This document shows, in pieces, positions 14,609-22,862 of a DNA stretch of 64,000 nt. The notes beneath the pieces were generated by a model. The model had not been told where the DNA came from. It saw nothing but the letters and a program-made list of their open reading frames with translations, and made no database searches. The DNA comes from Longimicrobium sp. (GTDB lineage: Bacteria > Gemmatimonadota > Gemmatimonadetes > Longimicrobiales > Longimicrobiaceae), in assembly GCA_036387335.1 (NCBI GenBank), contig DASVTZ010000026.1, positions 35,809-99,808 on the forward strand. The letters run 5' to 3'. Position 1 is the stretch's first letter. Each line of letters starts with the position of its first letter. The position numbers were made by a program, and so were the translations under genes.

Positions 14609-16003
14609 ATGACGCATCGCCAAGCCCCGATCTCCATCCCCTTCGCCGCCCTCGTGGCCACGCTGCTGTCCATGGGCGCCTGCCGCACCGGCTCGCCCCC
14701 GGAGACCGCCGCCGGCTCCGCAGACTCCGTGGCGCGCCCCGCCGCCACCGCATCGGCCGACCGCCCGCAGCAGGCGCCCAGCAGGAGCAGCGCGGTGATC
14801 CCCGGAATCGAGATCCTCCTGCGCGACTCGATGCACTTGATCAGAGGCAAGCGGGTGGGCCTCATCACCAACCAGAGCGCCGTCACCCGCTCCGGCGAGC
14901 TGGGGGCGGACCTCCTCGCGCGCACACCGGGCGTGCAGCTGGTGGCCCTCTTCGGTCCGGAGCACGGCATCCGCGGCAACCTGGAGGCCGGCGCCACCTT
15001 CGTGGGCGGCCGCGACACCAAGACCGGGGTCGTGGTCTACTCGCTGTACGACCGCACCCAGCGCCCCACCGCCGAGGAGCTGGCGAACGTGGACGTGCTG
15101 GTCTTCGACATCCAGGACATCGGCGCGCGCGTCTACACCTTCGTCTGGACGATGGCGATGGCGATGGAGGAGGCTGCGAAGAAGGGGATCCCCTTCATCG
15201 TACTCGACCGGCCCAACCCCATCACGGACATGCAGGACGGCCCGGTGATGGACCTGGAGGTGAAGACGGTGACGCAGGTGATCACCGGCTACTACAGCGT
15301 CCCGCTTCGCCACGGGATGACGGCCGGCGAGATCGCGCGCTACTACAACGAGGACGCGAAGATCGGCGCCGACCTGCACGTGGTGCCGGTGGAGGGGTGG
15401 AACCCGAGCACCTGGTTCGAGCAGACGGGGCTCCGCTTCATCCCGCCGAGCCCCAACATCCGCTCCGTGACTTCGGCGCTGAACTTCACCGGGCTGGTGC
15501 TGGCCGAGGCGACCAACGTGCACGTGGGGCGCGGCACCGAGGCGCCCTTCAATTACATCGGCGCCCCCTGGCTGGACGCCAACCGCCTGCTCGCGGCGGT
15601 CGCCAAGTACAACCTTCCGGGCGTGCGGCTGACCCCCACGCAGATCACCCCCACCACCAACCCCGCGGTGGACACGGACTACAAGGGGCAGACCTTCACC
15701 ACGCTGCGCCTGGAGGTGACGGACCGCAACACCTACCGGCCGGCGTACACGACGCTGGTGCTGCTGAGCGAGGCCAAGAAGCAGAACCCGGCGCAGTTCA
15801 AGATCGAGAATGCGGGCTTCACGCAGATGATCGGCTCGCACTGGGCGCGCGCCGCCTTCGACCGCGGCGAGGACCCGCGCGTGATCGACGAGCGCTGGCG
15901 CCGCGAGCTGGCCGAATGGAACCGCACCAAGCGCGAGCGCTACCGCATCTATCCGCGGACGGGGGGAAGCGCCGCCACCGGGGGAACCACCACCGGGGGG
16001 TGA
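14609..16003 (+). CDS. namZ: NamZ-like exo-muramidase (DUF1343) lipoprotein
   Basis: 464 residues. A lipoprotein signal ends at LLSMGAC, then a Ser/Ala-rich linker, then a full DUF1343 domain: GKRVGLITNQSAVTRSGE, LVALFGPEHGIRGNLEAG, VDVLVFDIQDIGARVYTF, FIVLDRPNPI, VPLRHGMTAGEIA, FIPPSPNIRSV and HVGRGTEAPF. DUF1343 proteins such as NamZ remove terminal MurNAc from peptidoglycan fragments, part of cell-wall recycling. The conserved Glu of PEHG and the HGMT and RGTE motifs are intact. The lipid anchor places it at the membrane surface. The ATG follows the divergent Eis-like gene by 150 bases, so the two share a promoter region. The Gly/Thr tail is low complexity. Confidence 0.88.
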   Translation: MTHRQAPISIPFAALVATLLSMGACRTGSPPETAAGSADSVARPAATASADRPQQAPSRSSAVIPGIEILLRDSMHLIRGKRVGLITNQSAVTRSGELGADLLARTPGVQLVALFGPEHGIRGNLEAGATFVGGRDTKTGVVVYSLYDRTQRPTAEELANVDVLVFDIQDIGARVYTFVWTMAMAMEEAAKKGIPFIVLDRPNPITDMQDGPVMDLEVKTVTQVITGYYSVPLRHGMTAGEIARYYNEDAKIGADLHVVPVEGWNPSTWFEQTGLRFIPPSPNIRSVTSALNFTGLVLAEATNVHVGRGTEAPFNYIGAPWLDANRLLAAVAKYNLPGVRLTPTQITPTTNPAVDTDYKGQTFTTLRLEVTDRNTYRPAYTTLVLLSEAKKQNPAQFKIENAGFTQMIGSHWARAAFDRGEDPRVIDERWRRELAEWNRTKRERYRIYPRTGGSAATGGTTTGG

Positions 16004-16023
16004 GGGTTAGGCCCGGCCGAGCC

Positions 16024-16160
16024 CGGCGGTTGAAACCGCTGCAACAACCGCGGGAAGCCTGCCGTCGCAGGCTTGTGGGCGGCGGGCGCCGGGGGCGCGT
16101 CGCCGGGGGATGAATCCCCCGGCTGAAACCACGCGAAGACCGCTGAAGCGGTCTCGGGTG
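16024..16160. repeat. Four-hairpin modular repeat, copy 1
   Basis: A chain of small hairpins: GCGGTTGAAACCGC, AGCCTGCCGTCGCAGGCT, CCGGGGGATGAATCCCCCGG and GACCGCTGAAGCGGTC. A second copy with the same order is at 63729-63893. Confidence 0.85.
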
Positions 16161-16195
16161 CCGCGGCGGCGGTGAGCGCCCATCCCGAACGAGCA

Positions 16196-16229
16196 CCCCC
16201 TCCCCCAAGGCGGTTTTTGGGGGAGGGGG
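16196..16229. terminator. CCCCCTCCCCCAA hairpin
   Basis: Perfect 13-base stem (16196-16208 with 16217-16229), loop GGCGGTTT. Lies between the convergent NamZ-like and SDR genes. Similar elements at 21902-21931 and 37921-37975. Confidence 0.7.
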
Positions 16230-16262
16230 ATGCGTCGCGGAGCGACGCTGGGGGTGGGGCCC

Positions 16263-17774
16263 TTACCGATCCTCCCCCAGCCCCGGCGCCTCGGCGCGGC
16301 GCAGGCCCAGCACCAGCTCGCCCACCCACTTCTCCACGCCGCGCGCGTCCTCGTCGTTCAGGAAGCCCGTCTCGTCGTTGACGCCGTCGATGGCTTCGCC
16401 GCCGCTGCGCTCCACGACCTTGGCGACCACGGAGCGCCAGTTCGCTTTCTGGGCGAGGAAGCCGGCGGTGCGCATGGCCACCATGTCCAGCAGGTTGGAG
16501 GCGCGGGTGAAGGAGCGGATCTCGAAGCGGATGATCCCCCCCTCGCGCTCTTCCACCAGGAAGCGGATGGCGCCGCTGAGCGGGTGCCCCTCCACCGTGA
16601 GCAGCGTGATGACGCGGTTGCGCGCCTCCGCCACCCGCACCTGGATGTGCCCGCGCATGGGGAGTGCCAGCGTCAGCGTCTCGCCTTCGTCCAGGATCAG
16701 CGGCGAGCCCGGCTCCACGCCCACCTTCACCAGCCCCTCGGGCGGCAGGGTGTAGAACTCGCGGCGCAGCAGGTCGAAGATCTCGTCCGCGCTCATGCGC
16801 GAGCCGCGGATGTCCGCCCAGTAGCTCTGCCGCTCCAGCTTCCCCGTGCCATCCGACGGGAGGGCTTCCGGCAGGGCGTCCACCAGCTTCCGCAGCCCCG
16901 CGTCCAGCCCCAGCGGCTGCACGCCAAAGGTGTCCGTGAGCGCGTTGGGCGCGCCGGGGGGGATCAGGTTGCCCTCGATGAGCATGGTGACCTGGTCTTC
17001 CTTGATGGGAAGCTCGATGCCCACCGTCTCCGCCGCGCGCGCGCCCAGCTTCGTGAGGAGCTCCGGGACGGGGACGTGCACCGGGTGCATGTCCGTGAGC
17101 GCCTCCAGCCGCTCCAGGATCTCGCGCGTGTTGGTGACCTCGGGGCCGGCCAGGTCCAGCGCCTGGTGCACCGGCTCGGGGTTGATGACGGCGCGGGCCA
17201 GCGCCTCGCCCAGGTCCTCGTGCCACACCGGCTGAAAGGGGTGGTCGCCCATCCCCACCAGCGGGATGGCGGGCATGGTGCGCACCATCTTGAGGAGCGT
17301 GGAGATGACCTCGTCGCCCGGGCCGTAGACGTTCCCGGGGCGCACGATCAGCCACCCCGGCGGGTCCTCCTCCCGCACCGCCGCCTCGCCCGCGAGCTTG
17401 GAGCGGTGGTAGTCCGACTCTCCGCCGTTCGCCCCCAGCGACGACACGTAGACGAAGCGCCGCACGCCGGCCCGCTTCGCCTCGCGCGCCATGCGCCGCG
17501 TGCCGTCCACGTTGACGGCCTGAAAGGTGACCTCGGGCGGGCTCTCGGCCACGATCCCCACCACGTGCAGCACCGCGTCGCATCCCTCGGCGGCGCCGCG
17601 AACGCCCTCGTCGGTGCTGACGTCGCCGGTGTGGGGCTCCACGCCCTCGGGCCACTGGCGCGCATCGTCCTCCGCATGGCGCGAGAGGAGCCGCACCCGG
17701 TGTCCCGCGGCCAGCAGCCGGTCCACCGAAGCCTTCCCGACGACCCCCGTTCCCCCCGTAACCAGCACTTTCAT
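16263..17774 (-). CDS. NAD(P)-dependent epimerase fused to DUF1990-like domain
   Basis: 503 residues from MKVLVTGGTGVVGKASVDRL, with GGGAGGGGGCGG before the ATG. The first 300 residues are an extended SDR/NmrA-type domain: Rossmann motif GGTGVVG, a YHRSK catalytic Tyr-Lys, and IVRPGNVYGPGD. The last 150 residues (FDLLRREFYTLPPEGLVKVG, RGHIQVRVAEARNR, HPLSGAIRFLVEE, FTRASNLLDMVAM) resemble DUF1990. Similar SDR proteins act on lipids or quinones or as electron-transport assembly factors; the exact reaction is unknown. Monocistronic, convergent with the NamZ-like gene. The two-domain reading is firm, the substrate is not. Confidence 0.82.
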   Translation of the reverse strand: MKVLVTGGTGVVGKASVDRLLAAGHRVRLLSRHAEDDARQWPEGVEPHTGDVSTDEGVRGAAEGCDAVLHVVGIVAESPPEVTFQAVNVDGTRRMAREAKRAGVRRFVYVSSLGANGGESDYHRSKLAGEAAVREEDPPGWLIVRPGNVYGPGDEVISTLLKMVRTMPAIPLVGMGDHPFQPVWHEDLGEALARAVINPEPVHQALDLAGPEVTNTREILERLEALTDMHPVHVPVPELLTKLGARAAETVGIELPIKEDQVTMLIEGNLIPPGAPNALTDTFGVQPLGLDAGLRKLVDALPEALPSDGTGKLERQSYWADIRGSRMSADEIFDLLRREFYTLPPEGLVKVGVEPGSPLILDEGETLTLALPMRGHIQVRVAEARNRVITLLTVEGHPLSGAIRFLVEEREGGIIRFEIRSFTRASNLLDMVAMRTAGFLAQKANWRSVVAKVVERSGGEAIDGVNDETGFLNDEDARGVEKWVGELVLGLRRAEAPGLGEDR

Positions 17775-18032
17775 CCGCCCCCTCCCGCTGTAAGGTTTGG
17801 GGGGCCGCGCTCGCATTTCAGGTGCCAACATCAGTTCCGGCACTGGCACTAGAGCGCGCGAGAGTGCATACTGTACACACCCTGTGCTAAAAAGCTGCCA
17901 TCCGCCTGGCCGCCCCCGGTGCTTCAGGGGAGCTCACACGCTCCCGCCGCGCCACCGCGCGGGCAGGATACCACGGTCTGATCCCTTCTAGCACGACACC
18001 CCCCCACCTCCTGGCACGCGGAGCCCCAGTCG

Positions 18033-19382
18033 ATGACCGATTCGTCCCCTCCTCCACGCCCTGCTCGCAAGCCGCGGCGCCGCTGGCGCTGGCACGTTCC
18101 TCCCGCGCTGATGCACGGCCCCGAGCAGCTGGAAGGCGGTGAGATACTGACGGAGATGGAGGGCGCGCAGGCGCTGGTGATGTTCCAGCTGGCGCGCGAC
18201 GTGTCGCTGTGGGGGAGCGCCGATCCGGACGAGCGCCGCCCCGATCCGGACGCCACCGGCCCCCAGGGCCACAGCGCGGACCGCGCCGACTTCTTCACCG
18301 CCGACGCGTACTCCCGGCTCGTCGCGCAGCTCGAGGCGGCCGGCTTCGAATCCGCGGTGGAGGCGCCGCTGCGCGCCGCCGCCGAGGTGCTGCGCGCGCC
18401 GGGCGAGGTGACGCGGGCGCAGCTGACCGCCGCCTGCCTTGACGTGTCGAAGTGGGCGGACGAGCGGGAGATGCCGGGAACGGCGCTCGCCTGGGCGCAG
18501 GCCGGGGCCATCGCTTCTCCCCGCGACGCGGCCATGGGATTCCGCGTGGGGCTCCTGGCCCGCAGGCGGGCGGAGTATCCCAGGGCCGAGAGCTGGTTCC
18601 GCCGGGTGATCGGGCTGGGGAGGCAGGCGAAGGATTGGGAGTCGTATTCGCGTGCGTTCCTGGGACTGGCGAACCTCTACATCCAGCGCGGCAACTACCC
18701 CGCGGCGCGGCGCTTCCTGATCCGCGGGCTCCGCGCGGCGCGAAGGCACGGCCTGCGGGAGCTTCAGGCGAGCGCATACCATGATCTCTTCGCGATCGCC
18801 GTACAGACCGACCAGTTCGGCGAGGCCAACGACCTGGCCCGCCTCGCCTTCCGCGCCTACGGTCCCCGGCACCCCCGCCTCCCCGTCCTGGCCAGCGACA
18901 TCGGCCTGCTCTGGCTCCTCCGCGGCGAGTTCGCGCCGGCGCTCGACGTGCTGCGCGCCGCGCATCCGCACATCTCCCACCCGTGCGAGCAGCTGCTGAG
19001 CTGGGGCAACATCGCGCGGGCATCGGGGGGCGCCGGGGACCGGGCGGTCTACGACGAAGCGTGGGACAACATCTGGAGCTATGCGGGGGATTGGCACAAC
19101 CGCGAGAACGCACCGTGGGCGCTCATGGATGCGGCGCGGGGCGCCACCAGCCTGGGCGATTGGACGAGAGCCGAGCGCGCCGCGTCGACCGCGCGGGAGA
19201 TCGCGGTGCGTCGCAAGGAGGCGCACGTGCTGGCCGAGGCGGAGTCGGTGCTCGACTCCGTCACGCGCAGGCTCCAGTTCTCCGCAACGGCACCGTCGTC
19301 GTCGTCGGAGGATGATGCACTGGTGCAAGGGCTGGCCTCGGACCTCACCCGTTACCTGCGCGGGAAAACGGCCGCGGAGTAG
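18033..19382 (+). CDS. TPR-repeat protein of unknown function
   Basis: 449 residues, no signal peptide, basic N-terminus (RKPRRRWRW). From about residue 150 on it is a string of helical pairs with TPR character: AAMGFRVGLLARRRAEYPRA, SRAFLGLANLYIQRGNYPAA, YHDLFAIAVQTDQFGEAND, LWLLRGEFAPALDVLRAA and AARGATSLGDWTRAERAA. The N-terminal 140 residues are not recognised. TPR arrays hold other proteins, so this is probably a scaffold or regulator in the cytoplasm. The stop codon lies inside a terminator stem. Transcribed away from the SDR gene across a 258-base divergent region. Confidence 0.8.
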   Translation: MTDSSPPPRPARKPRRRWRWHVPPALMHGPEQLEGGEILTEMEGAQALVMFQLARDVSLWGSADPDERRPDPDATGPQGHSADRADFFTADAYSRLVAQLEAAGFESAVEAPLRAAAEVLRAPGEVTRAQLTAACLDVSKWADEREMPGTALAWAQAGAIASPRDAAMGFRVGLLARRRAEYPRAESWFRRVIGLGRQAKDWESYSRAFLGLANLYIQRGNYPAARRFLIRGLRAARRHGLRELQASAYHDLFAIAVQTDQFGEANDLARLAFRAYGPRHPRLPVLASDIGLLWLLRGEFAPALDVLRAAHPHISHPCEQLLSWGNIARASGGAGDRAVYDEAWDNIWSYAGDWHNRENAPWALMDAARGATSLGDWTRAERAASTAREIAVRRKEAHVLAEAESVLDSVTRRLQFSATAPSSSSEDDALVQGLASDLTRYLRGKTAAE

Positions 19383-19394
19383 TCTCCGCGGCCG
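19369..19394. terminator. Terminator spanning the TPR stop codon
   Basis: Perfect 11-base stem CGGCCGCGGAG / CTCCGCGGCCG with a four-base loop; the TAG stop is partly the loop. Shared by the convergent small lipoprotein gene ending at 19405. Confidence 0.7.
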
Positions 19395-19404
19395 CTCATA
19401 TGCC

Positions 19405-19605
19405 TCAGTTGCCGCTTCCCTTCACCCCTCCGCCGATCCCGGTGGTGTCCGTCGGCGGGGGGGTCGGGGGCGGGGGCGGCGGCGGATTGTCTTCGTGGCG
19501 GCTCGTCGTGGGAGGCGCGACGTCGCCGGAGGTGGGGGTGCGTTCGCAGGCGGCAAGGAGGAGGGACAGCGAGGCGAAAGCGGGGATGATGCGGGCAAAC
19601 TTCAT
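19405..19605 (-). CDS. Small proline-rich lipoprotein
   Basis: 66 residues from MKFARIIPAFASLSLLLAAC, a clear lipoprotein signal with the Cys at position 20. The mature part is only 46 residues, mostly Pro, Thr and Gly (PPPPPPPTPPPTD), so it is likely an extended surface tether or a small lysis/entry-exclusion-like lipoprotein. GGAG eight bases before the ATG supports this start over the upstream Met at 19653. No family recognised. Confidence 0.6.
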   Translation of the reverse strand: MKFARIIPAFASLSLLLAACERTPTSGDVAPPTTSRHEDNPPPPPPPTPPPTDTTGIGGGVKGSGN

Positions 19606-19911
19606 CTGAAAGCTCCGTAGAAGCTGGTTTTCGTTGTCGTCCGTTGTGGACATCCCAACGTTACCGGAGCCGAGACCCCAGCTACCACGCCTCTCCCGAC
19701 CGGAATCGCTCCCTTATCGCCATTCTTTGTGAGGCTTTGTTCGCAGGAATATACCGGCACCTGGCGCAATAGGAGCGGTAGCTGGAACGTTCCTGCGCAT
19801 GAGGGTGGGGTGTTGCGTGAGCACGGCTCAGCCGTAGCTTTGATTTTGCCGCGTTCCGGCCCTGTTCGAATCGCGGCGCGACTTCCCTACCCCGCAACCA
19901 GGATCCGTGTG
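19606..19911. other. Divergent upstream region
   Basis: 306 bases between the small lipoprotein and the acyl-CoA dehydrogenase, transcribed away from each other. Less GC-rich than its surroundings around 19720-19780 (CATTCTTTGTGAGGCTTTG), so it probably carries both promoters. No gene, repeat or clear operator seen. Confidence 0.5.
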
Positions 19912-21867
19912 ATGAGTGCCCAGACCGCACCGAGCGAGCAGGAGTCGCGCGAGGTCGCCGAAGCGGCGCGCGAGACCGAGTGGACCGCGCCCAGCTTCGT
20001 CCGCGAGCTTTTCCTCGGCAACTTCCGCCTGGACCTGATCCACCCCTTCCCGCAGCAGACGCCCGAGGACAGGGCGAAGACGGACGCCTACATGGCGAAG
20101 CTGCGGAAGTTCATGGAGGAAGAGGTCGATTCGGACGCCATCGACCGCACGGGCGAGCTCCCGCCGGAGGTGGTGCAGGGGCTGCGCGACCTGGGCGCGT
20201 TCGGGCTCAAGATCCCGGAGGAGTACGGCGGCGTCGGGCTCTCACAGCGGGGCTACGGGCGCACCATCGGCATGGTGACCAGCCAGGACGGCAACCTCAC
20301 CGCCCTCCTGAGCGCCCACCAGTCCATCGGCGTGCCGCAGCCGATGAAGATGTTCGGCACCGCGGAGCAGAAGAAGAAGTACCTGCCGCGGCTGGCCAGG
20401 GGCGCCATCTCGGCCTTCGCGCTCACGGAGCCGGGGGTGGGGTCCGACCCGGCGGCGCTCGCCACCACGGCCACGCTCACCGAGGACGGCACCGCCTACA
20501 TCCTCAACGGCGAGAAGCTGTGGTGCACCAACGGCACCCTGGCCGAGCTGCTGGTGGTGATGGCGAAGACGCCGTCCAAGATCAAGAACGGCAAGGAGAT
20601 CCCCCAGATCACCGCGTTCGTGGTGGAGGTGGACACGCCGGGGGTGGAGATCACGCACCGCTGCCACTTCATGGGGCTGCGGGCGCTTCAGAACGCCGTC
20701 ATCCGCTTCGACAACGTCCGCGTCCCGCGCGAGAACGTGATCTGGGGCGAGGGGAAGGGGCTGAAGCTGGCGCTGATGACGCTGAACACCGGGCGCCTGA
20801 CCCTGCCCATGAGCGCGGCGTACGGGGCCAAGGTCGCCGTGGAGGTCTCGCGCAAGTGGGCGGCGGAGCGGGTGCAGTGGGGCGCGGCCGTGGGCAAGCA
20901 CGACGCCGTGGCGCAGATGCTGGGCGACATGGCCGCCAACGCCTTCGCCATCGAGTCGGTGGCCGAGCTGGCGTCGGCCCTGGCGGACGAGGCCAAGAAC
21001 GACATCCGCCTGGAAGCCGCCATCGCCAAGCTGTGGACGACGGAGATGGGGTGGAAGATCGTGGACGACTGCCTGCAGATCCGCGGCGGGCGCGGCTACG
21101 AGACGGCCGACTCGCTGGCCGCGCGCGGCGAGCTGCCGATCCCGGTGGAGCGGATGATGCGCGACTTCCGCATCAACCGCATCTTCGAGGGCTCCAGCGA
21201 GATCATGCGCCTCTTCATCGCCCGCGAGGCGGTGGACATGCACCTGGCCGTGGCCGGCGACCTGATCAAGCCGGACATCTCCTTCGGGCAGAAGGTGGGC
21301 GCGATGGCCAAGGCGGGCGTGTGGTACGCCGGCTGGCTGCCGAAGCGCTTCGTGGGCGGCGGGCAGATCCCGAACGCGTACTCGGAGTTCGGGCGGCTGG
21401 CCAAGCACATCCGCTACGTGGAGCGCACCTCGCGCAAGCTGGCGCGCAGCATGTTCTTCGCGATGGGCCGCTACCAGGCCAAGCTGGAGCGGAAGCAGGC
21501 GCTGCTGGGCCGCTTCGTGGACATCGGCGCGGAGCTCTTCGCCATGACCGCCGCCTGCGTGCGCGCCCAGTCCCTGCGCGACGAGCCGCACGGCCGCGAG
21601 GCGGCGCTGGTGGCGGACCTCTTCTGCCGCCGCGCGCGCATCCGCATCAAGGAGCTCTTCGGCCGCGTGACGGACAACGCCGACGACTTCACCTACAAGC
21701 TCGCGCAGGACGTGCTCAAGGGCCGCTACGCGTGGCTGGAGGAGGGCGCCATCCCCGCGGTGCGCGACGGCTCCACCATTCCGCCGGAGAGATCCACCCC
21801 TGCGGCGCCGATGGAGCGCAACCTGTCCGACACCCGCGTCGCCACGCAAATCGGCGGCGGGGCGTAG
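19912..21867 (+). CDS. Large acyl-CoA dehydrogenase
   Basis: 651 residues, larger than the usual 380-residue enzymes and like the long FadE or very-long-chain type with a C-terminal extension. The start is the ATG at 19912 (AGGA upstream); a GTG one codon earlier is possible. Core motifs are IPEEYGGVGLSQ, FALTEPGVGSDPA (FAD contact), YILNGEKLWCTNG, QIRGGRGYETAD and NRIFEGSSEIMRLF, the last carrying the catalytic Glu. The enzyme oxidises an acyl-CoA to the 2-enoyl-CoA using FAD. The extra 220 C-terminal residues are helical (SRKLARSMFFAMGRYQAKLE). No beta-oxidation partners are adjacent. Secure family, chain length unknown. Confidence 0.93.
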   Translation: MSAQTAPSEQESREVAEAARETEWTAPSFVRELFLGNFRLDLIHPFPQQTPEDRAKTDAYMAKLRKFMEEEVDSDAIDRTGELPPEVVQGLRDLGAFGLKIPEEYGGVGLSQRGYGRTIGMVTSQDGNLTALLSAHQSIGVPQPMKMFGTAEQKKKYLPRLARGAISAFALTEPGVGSDPAALATTATLTEDGTAYILNGEKLWCTNGTLAELLVVMAKTPSKIKNGKEIPQITAFVVEVDTPGVEITHRCHFMGLRALQNAVIRFDNVRVPRENVIWGEGKGLKLALMTLNTGRLTLPMSAAYGAKVAVEVSRKWAAERVQWGAAVGKHDAVAQMLGDMAANAFAIESVAELASALADEAKNDIRLEAAIAKLWTTEMGWKIVDDCLQIRGGRGYETADSLAARGELPIPVERMMRDFRINRIFEGSSEIMRLFIAREAVDMHLAVAGDLIKPDISFGQKVGAMAKAGVWYAGWLPKRFVGGGQIPNAYSEFGRLAKHIRYVERTSRKLARSMFFAMGRYQAKLERKQALLGRFVDIGAELFAMTAACVRAQSLRDEPHGREAALVADLFCRRARIRIKELFGRVTDNADDFTYKLAQDVLKGRYAWLEEGAIPAVRDGSTIPPERSTPAAPMERNLSDTRVATQIGGGA

Positions 21868-21901
21868 GGGCGGGGCCCCCTCCCCCGCTCGTTCCTCGCG
21901 G

Positions 21902-21931
21902 CCCCTCCCCCAAAACAACCTGGGGGAGGGG
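21902..21931. terminator. CCCCTCCCCCA hairpin after acyl-CoA dehydrogenase
   Basis: Perfect 11-base stem (21902-21912 with 21921-21931), loop AAACAACC. Same family as 16196-16229. Confidence 0.65.
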
Positions 21932-21963
21932 CGTGCGCGTCGATCCCCGCCGTGTGCACGGTT

Positions 21964-22130
21964 CCCGTAGAGGCGCGATTCATCGCGCCCGCCCTCCGCG
22001 CGGCTTCGATCCTCGCCTAACGCACCGCAACCGTAGGGGCAGACCTGCGTGTCTGCCCACCGCCCGCCTCACCTCGATCCCCCGCCCTGACGCACAGATC
22101 CCGTGGGGGCTGCCCCACGTGGCTGCCCGT
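21964..22130. repeat. Cluster of CCGTAG-hairpin modules
   Basis: Three modules in a row: CCGTAGAGGCGCGATTCATC followed by GCGCCC; CCGTAGGGGCAGACCTGCGT followed by GTCTGCCC; CCCGTGGGGGCTGCCCCACG followed by TGGCTGCCC. Each is a short tag plus a hairpin of different stem sequence. Confidence 0.75.
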
Positions 22131-22198
22131 GTTTCTTCCGCCGCGCCGCGCCGCGCCGCGGGTAGCCGGGAGCGAAGTGCCTGGCGCAGGACGCACGA

Positions 22199-22230
22199 AC
22201 GGCCCCGCGGCGATGATTCCGCGGGGCCGT
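22199..22230. terminator. Perfect 12-base terminator stem
   Basis: ACGGCCCCGCGG / CCGCGGGGCCGT with loop CGATGATT, 30 bases beyond the end of the minus-strand lipoprotein gene. Confidence 0.75.
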
Positions 22231-22259
22231 TTGCGTGGAGGGGTGTTGCGGGGTGGGCG

Positions 22260-22631
22260 CTACCGCGGCGTGGTCTCAACCGCGTCGTGCATCACCCTGA
22301 GCACCGCGAGCATCTGCGCCATGGAGTCCGCTCGGCCAACCGGCAGGGCGGAGAGGTGAGAAGAGCTCCCCCGCGCCTCGATCCGGATCCCGACCTGCGT
22401 TTCGGCGTCGGGCGCGCGCACCAGGAGGTAGCGTAGGTCCGGGTCCGCACGGTCGACCCGGTACCCCTGGGCGACGAGCCGCCGCTGCGTCGACCGGAAG
22501 AGCGAGTCCGCGCCGACCTCGAGGTCCACCCCAGCCATTGGACGCGGCTCGCCCTCCGGGCTGCGGGATCCCGATTGGCATGCCCACAGGCCCATCGTGG
22601 CGAAAACGGCAATGAGAAGGCGCAGGCGCAT
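22260..22631 (-). CDS. Small lipoprotein of unknown function
   Basis: 123 residues from MRLRLLIAVFATMGLWACQS; the lipobox Cys is at 18. The mature domain of about 100 residues (VDLEVGADSLFRSTQRRLVA, YLLVRAPDAETQVGIRIEAR) has the look of a small alpha/beta domain with a helix and three strands. No family recognised. No good ribosome site is visible, but longer starts add unlikely Arg/Trp-rich sequence. Lies downstream of the serine hydrolase gene on the same strand, 231 bases apart. Confidence 0.6.
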   Translation of the reverse strand: MRLRLLIAVFATMGLWACQSGSRSPEGEPRPMAGVDLEVGADSLFRSTQRRLVAQGYRVDRADPDLRYLLVRAPDAETQVGIRIEARGSSSHLSALPVGRADSMAQMLAVLRVMHDAVETTPR

Positions 22632-22862
22632 GATAGGGGAGGAGCAGGGGAAGAGAGCCGGCAGAGCGCGTTCTACGCCAGAATGTATCCAGCTTCCCAA
22701 ACCCGAGCAAGCATGCCGCCGCCCCTGCGCCGCAAACCTCGTCCGGGCGCGATTCATCACGCCGGTCCTCTCCCCGGCCCAACCCCCGCCTTCCGCGCGA
22801 AGGCCGTCCTGGCGCGGGGGCCATTCCGCGTTCGAAGTCCAGCGTGCCACGGGCGCTTCGCG

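Larger units (their letters stand above)
21868..22259. other. Repeat-filled intergenic region
   Basis: 392 bases between convergent genes, no ORF of note. Contains the CCCCTCCCCCA hairpin, several hairpin modules of the CTACGGG family (21964-22130), a GCCGCGCC tandem run and a perfect terminator near 22200. All of it looks like repeats and terminators. Confidence 0.6.
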
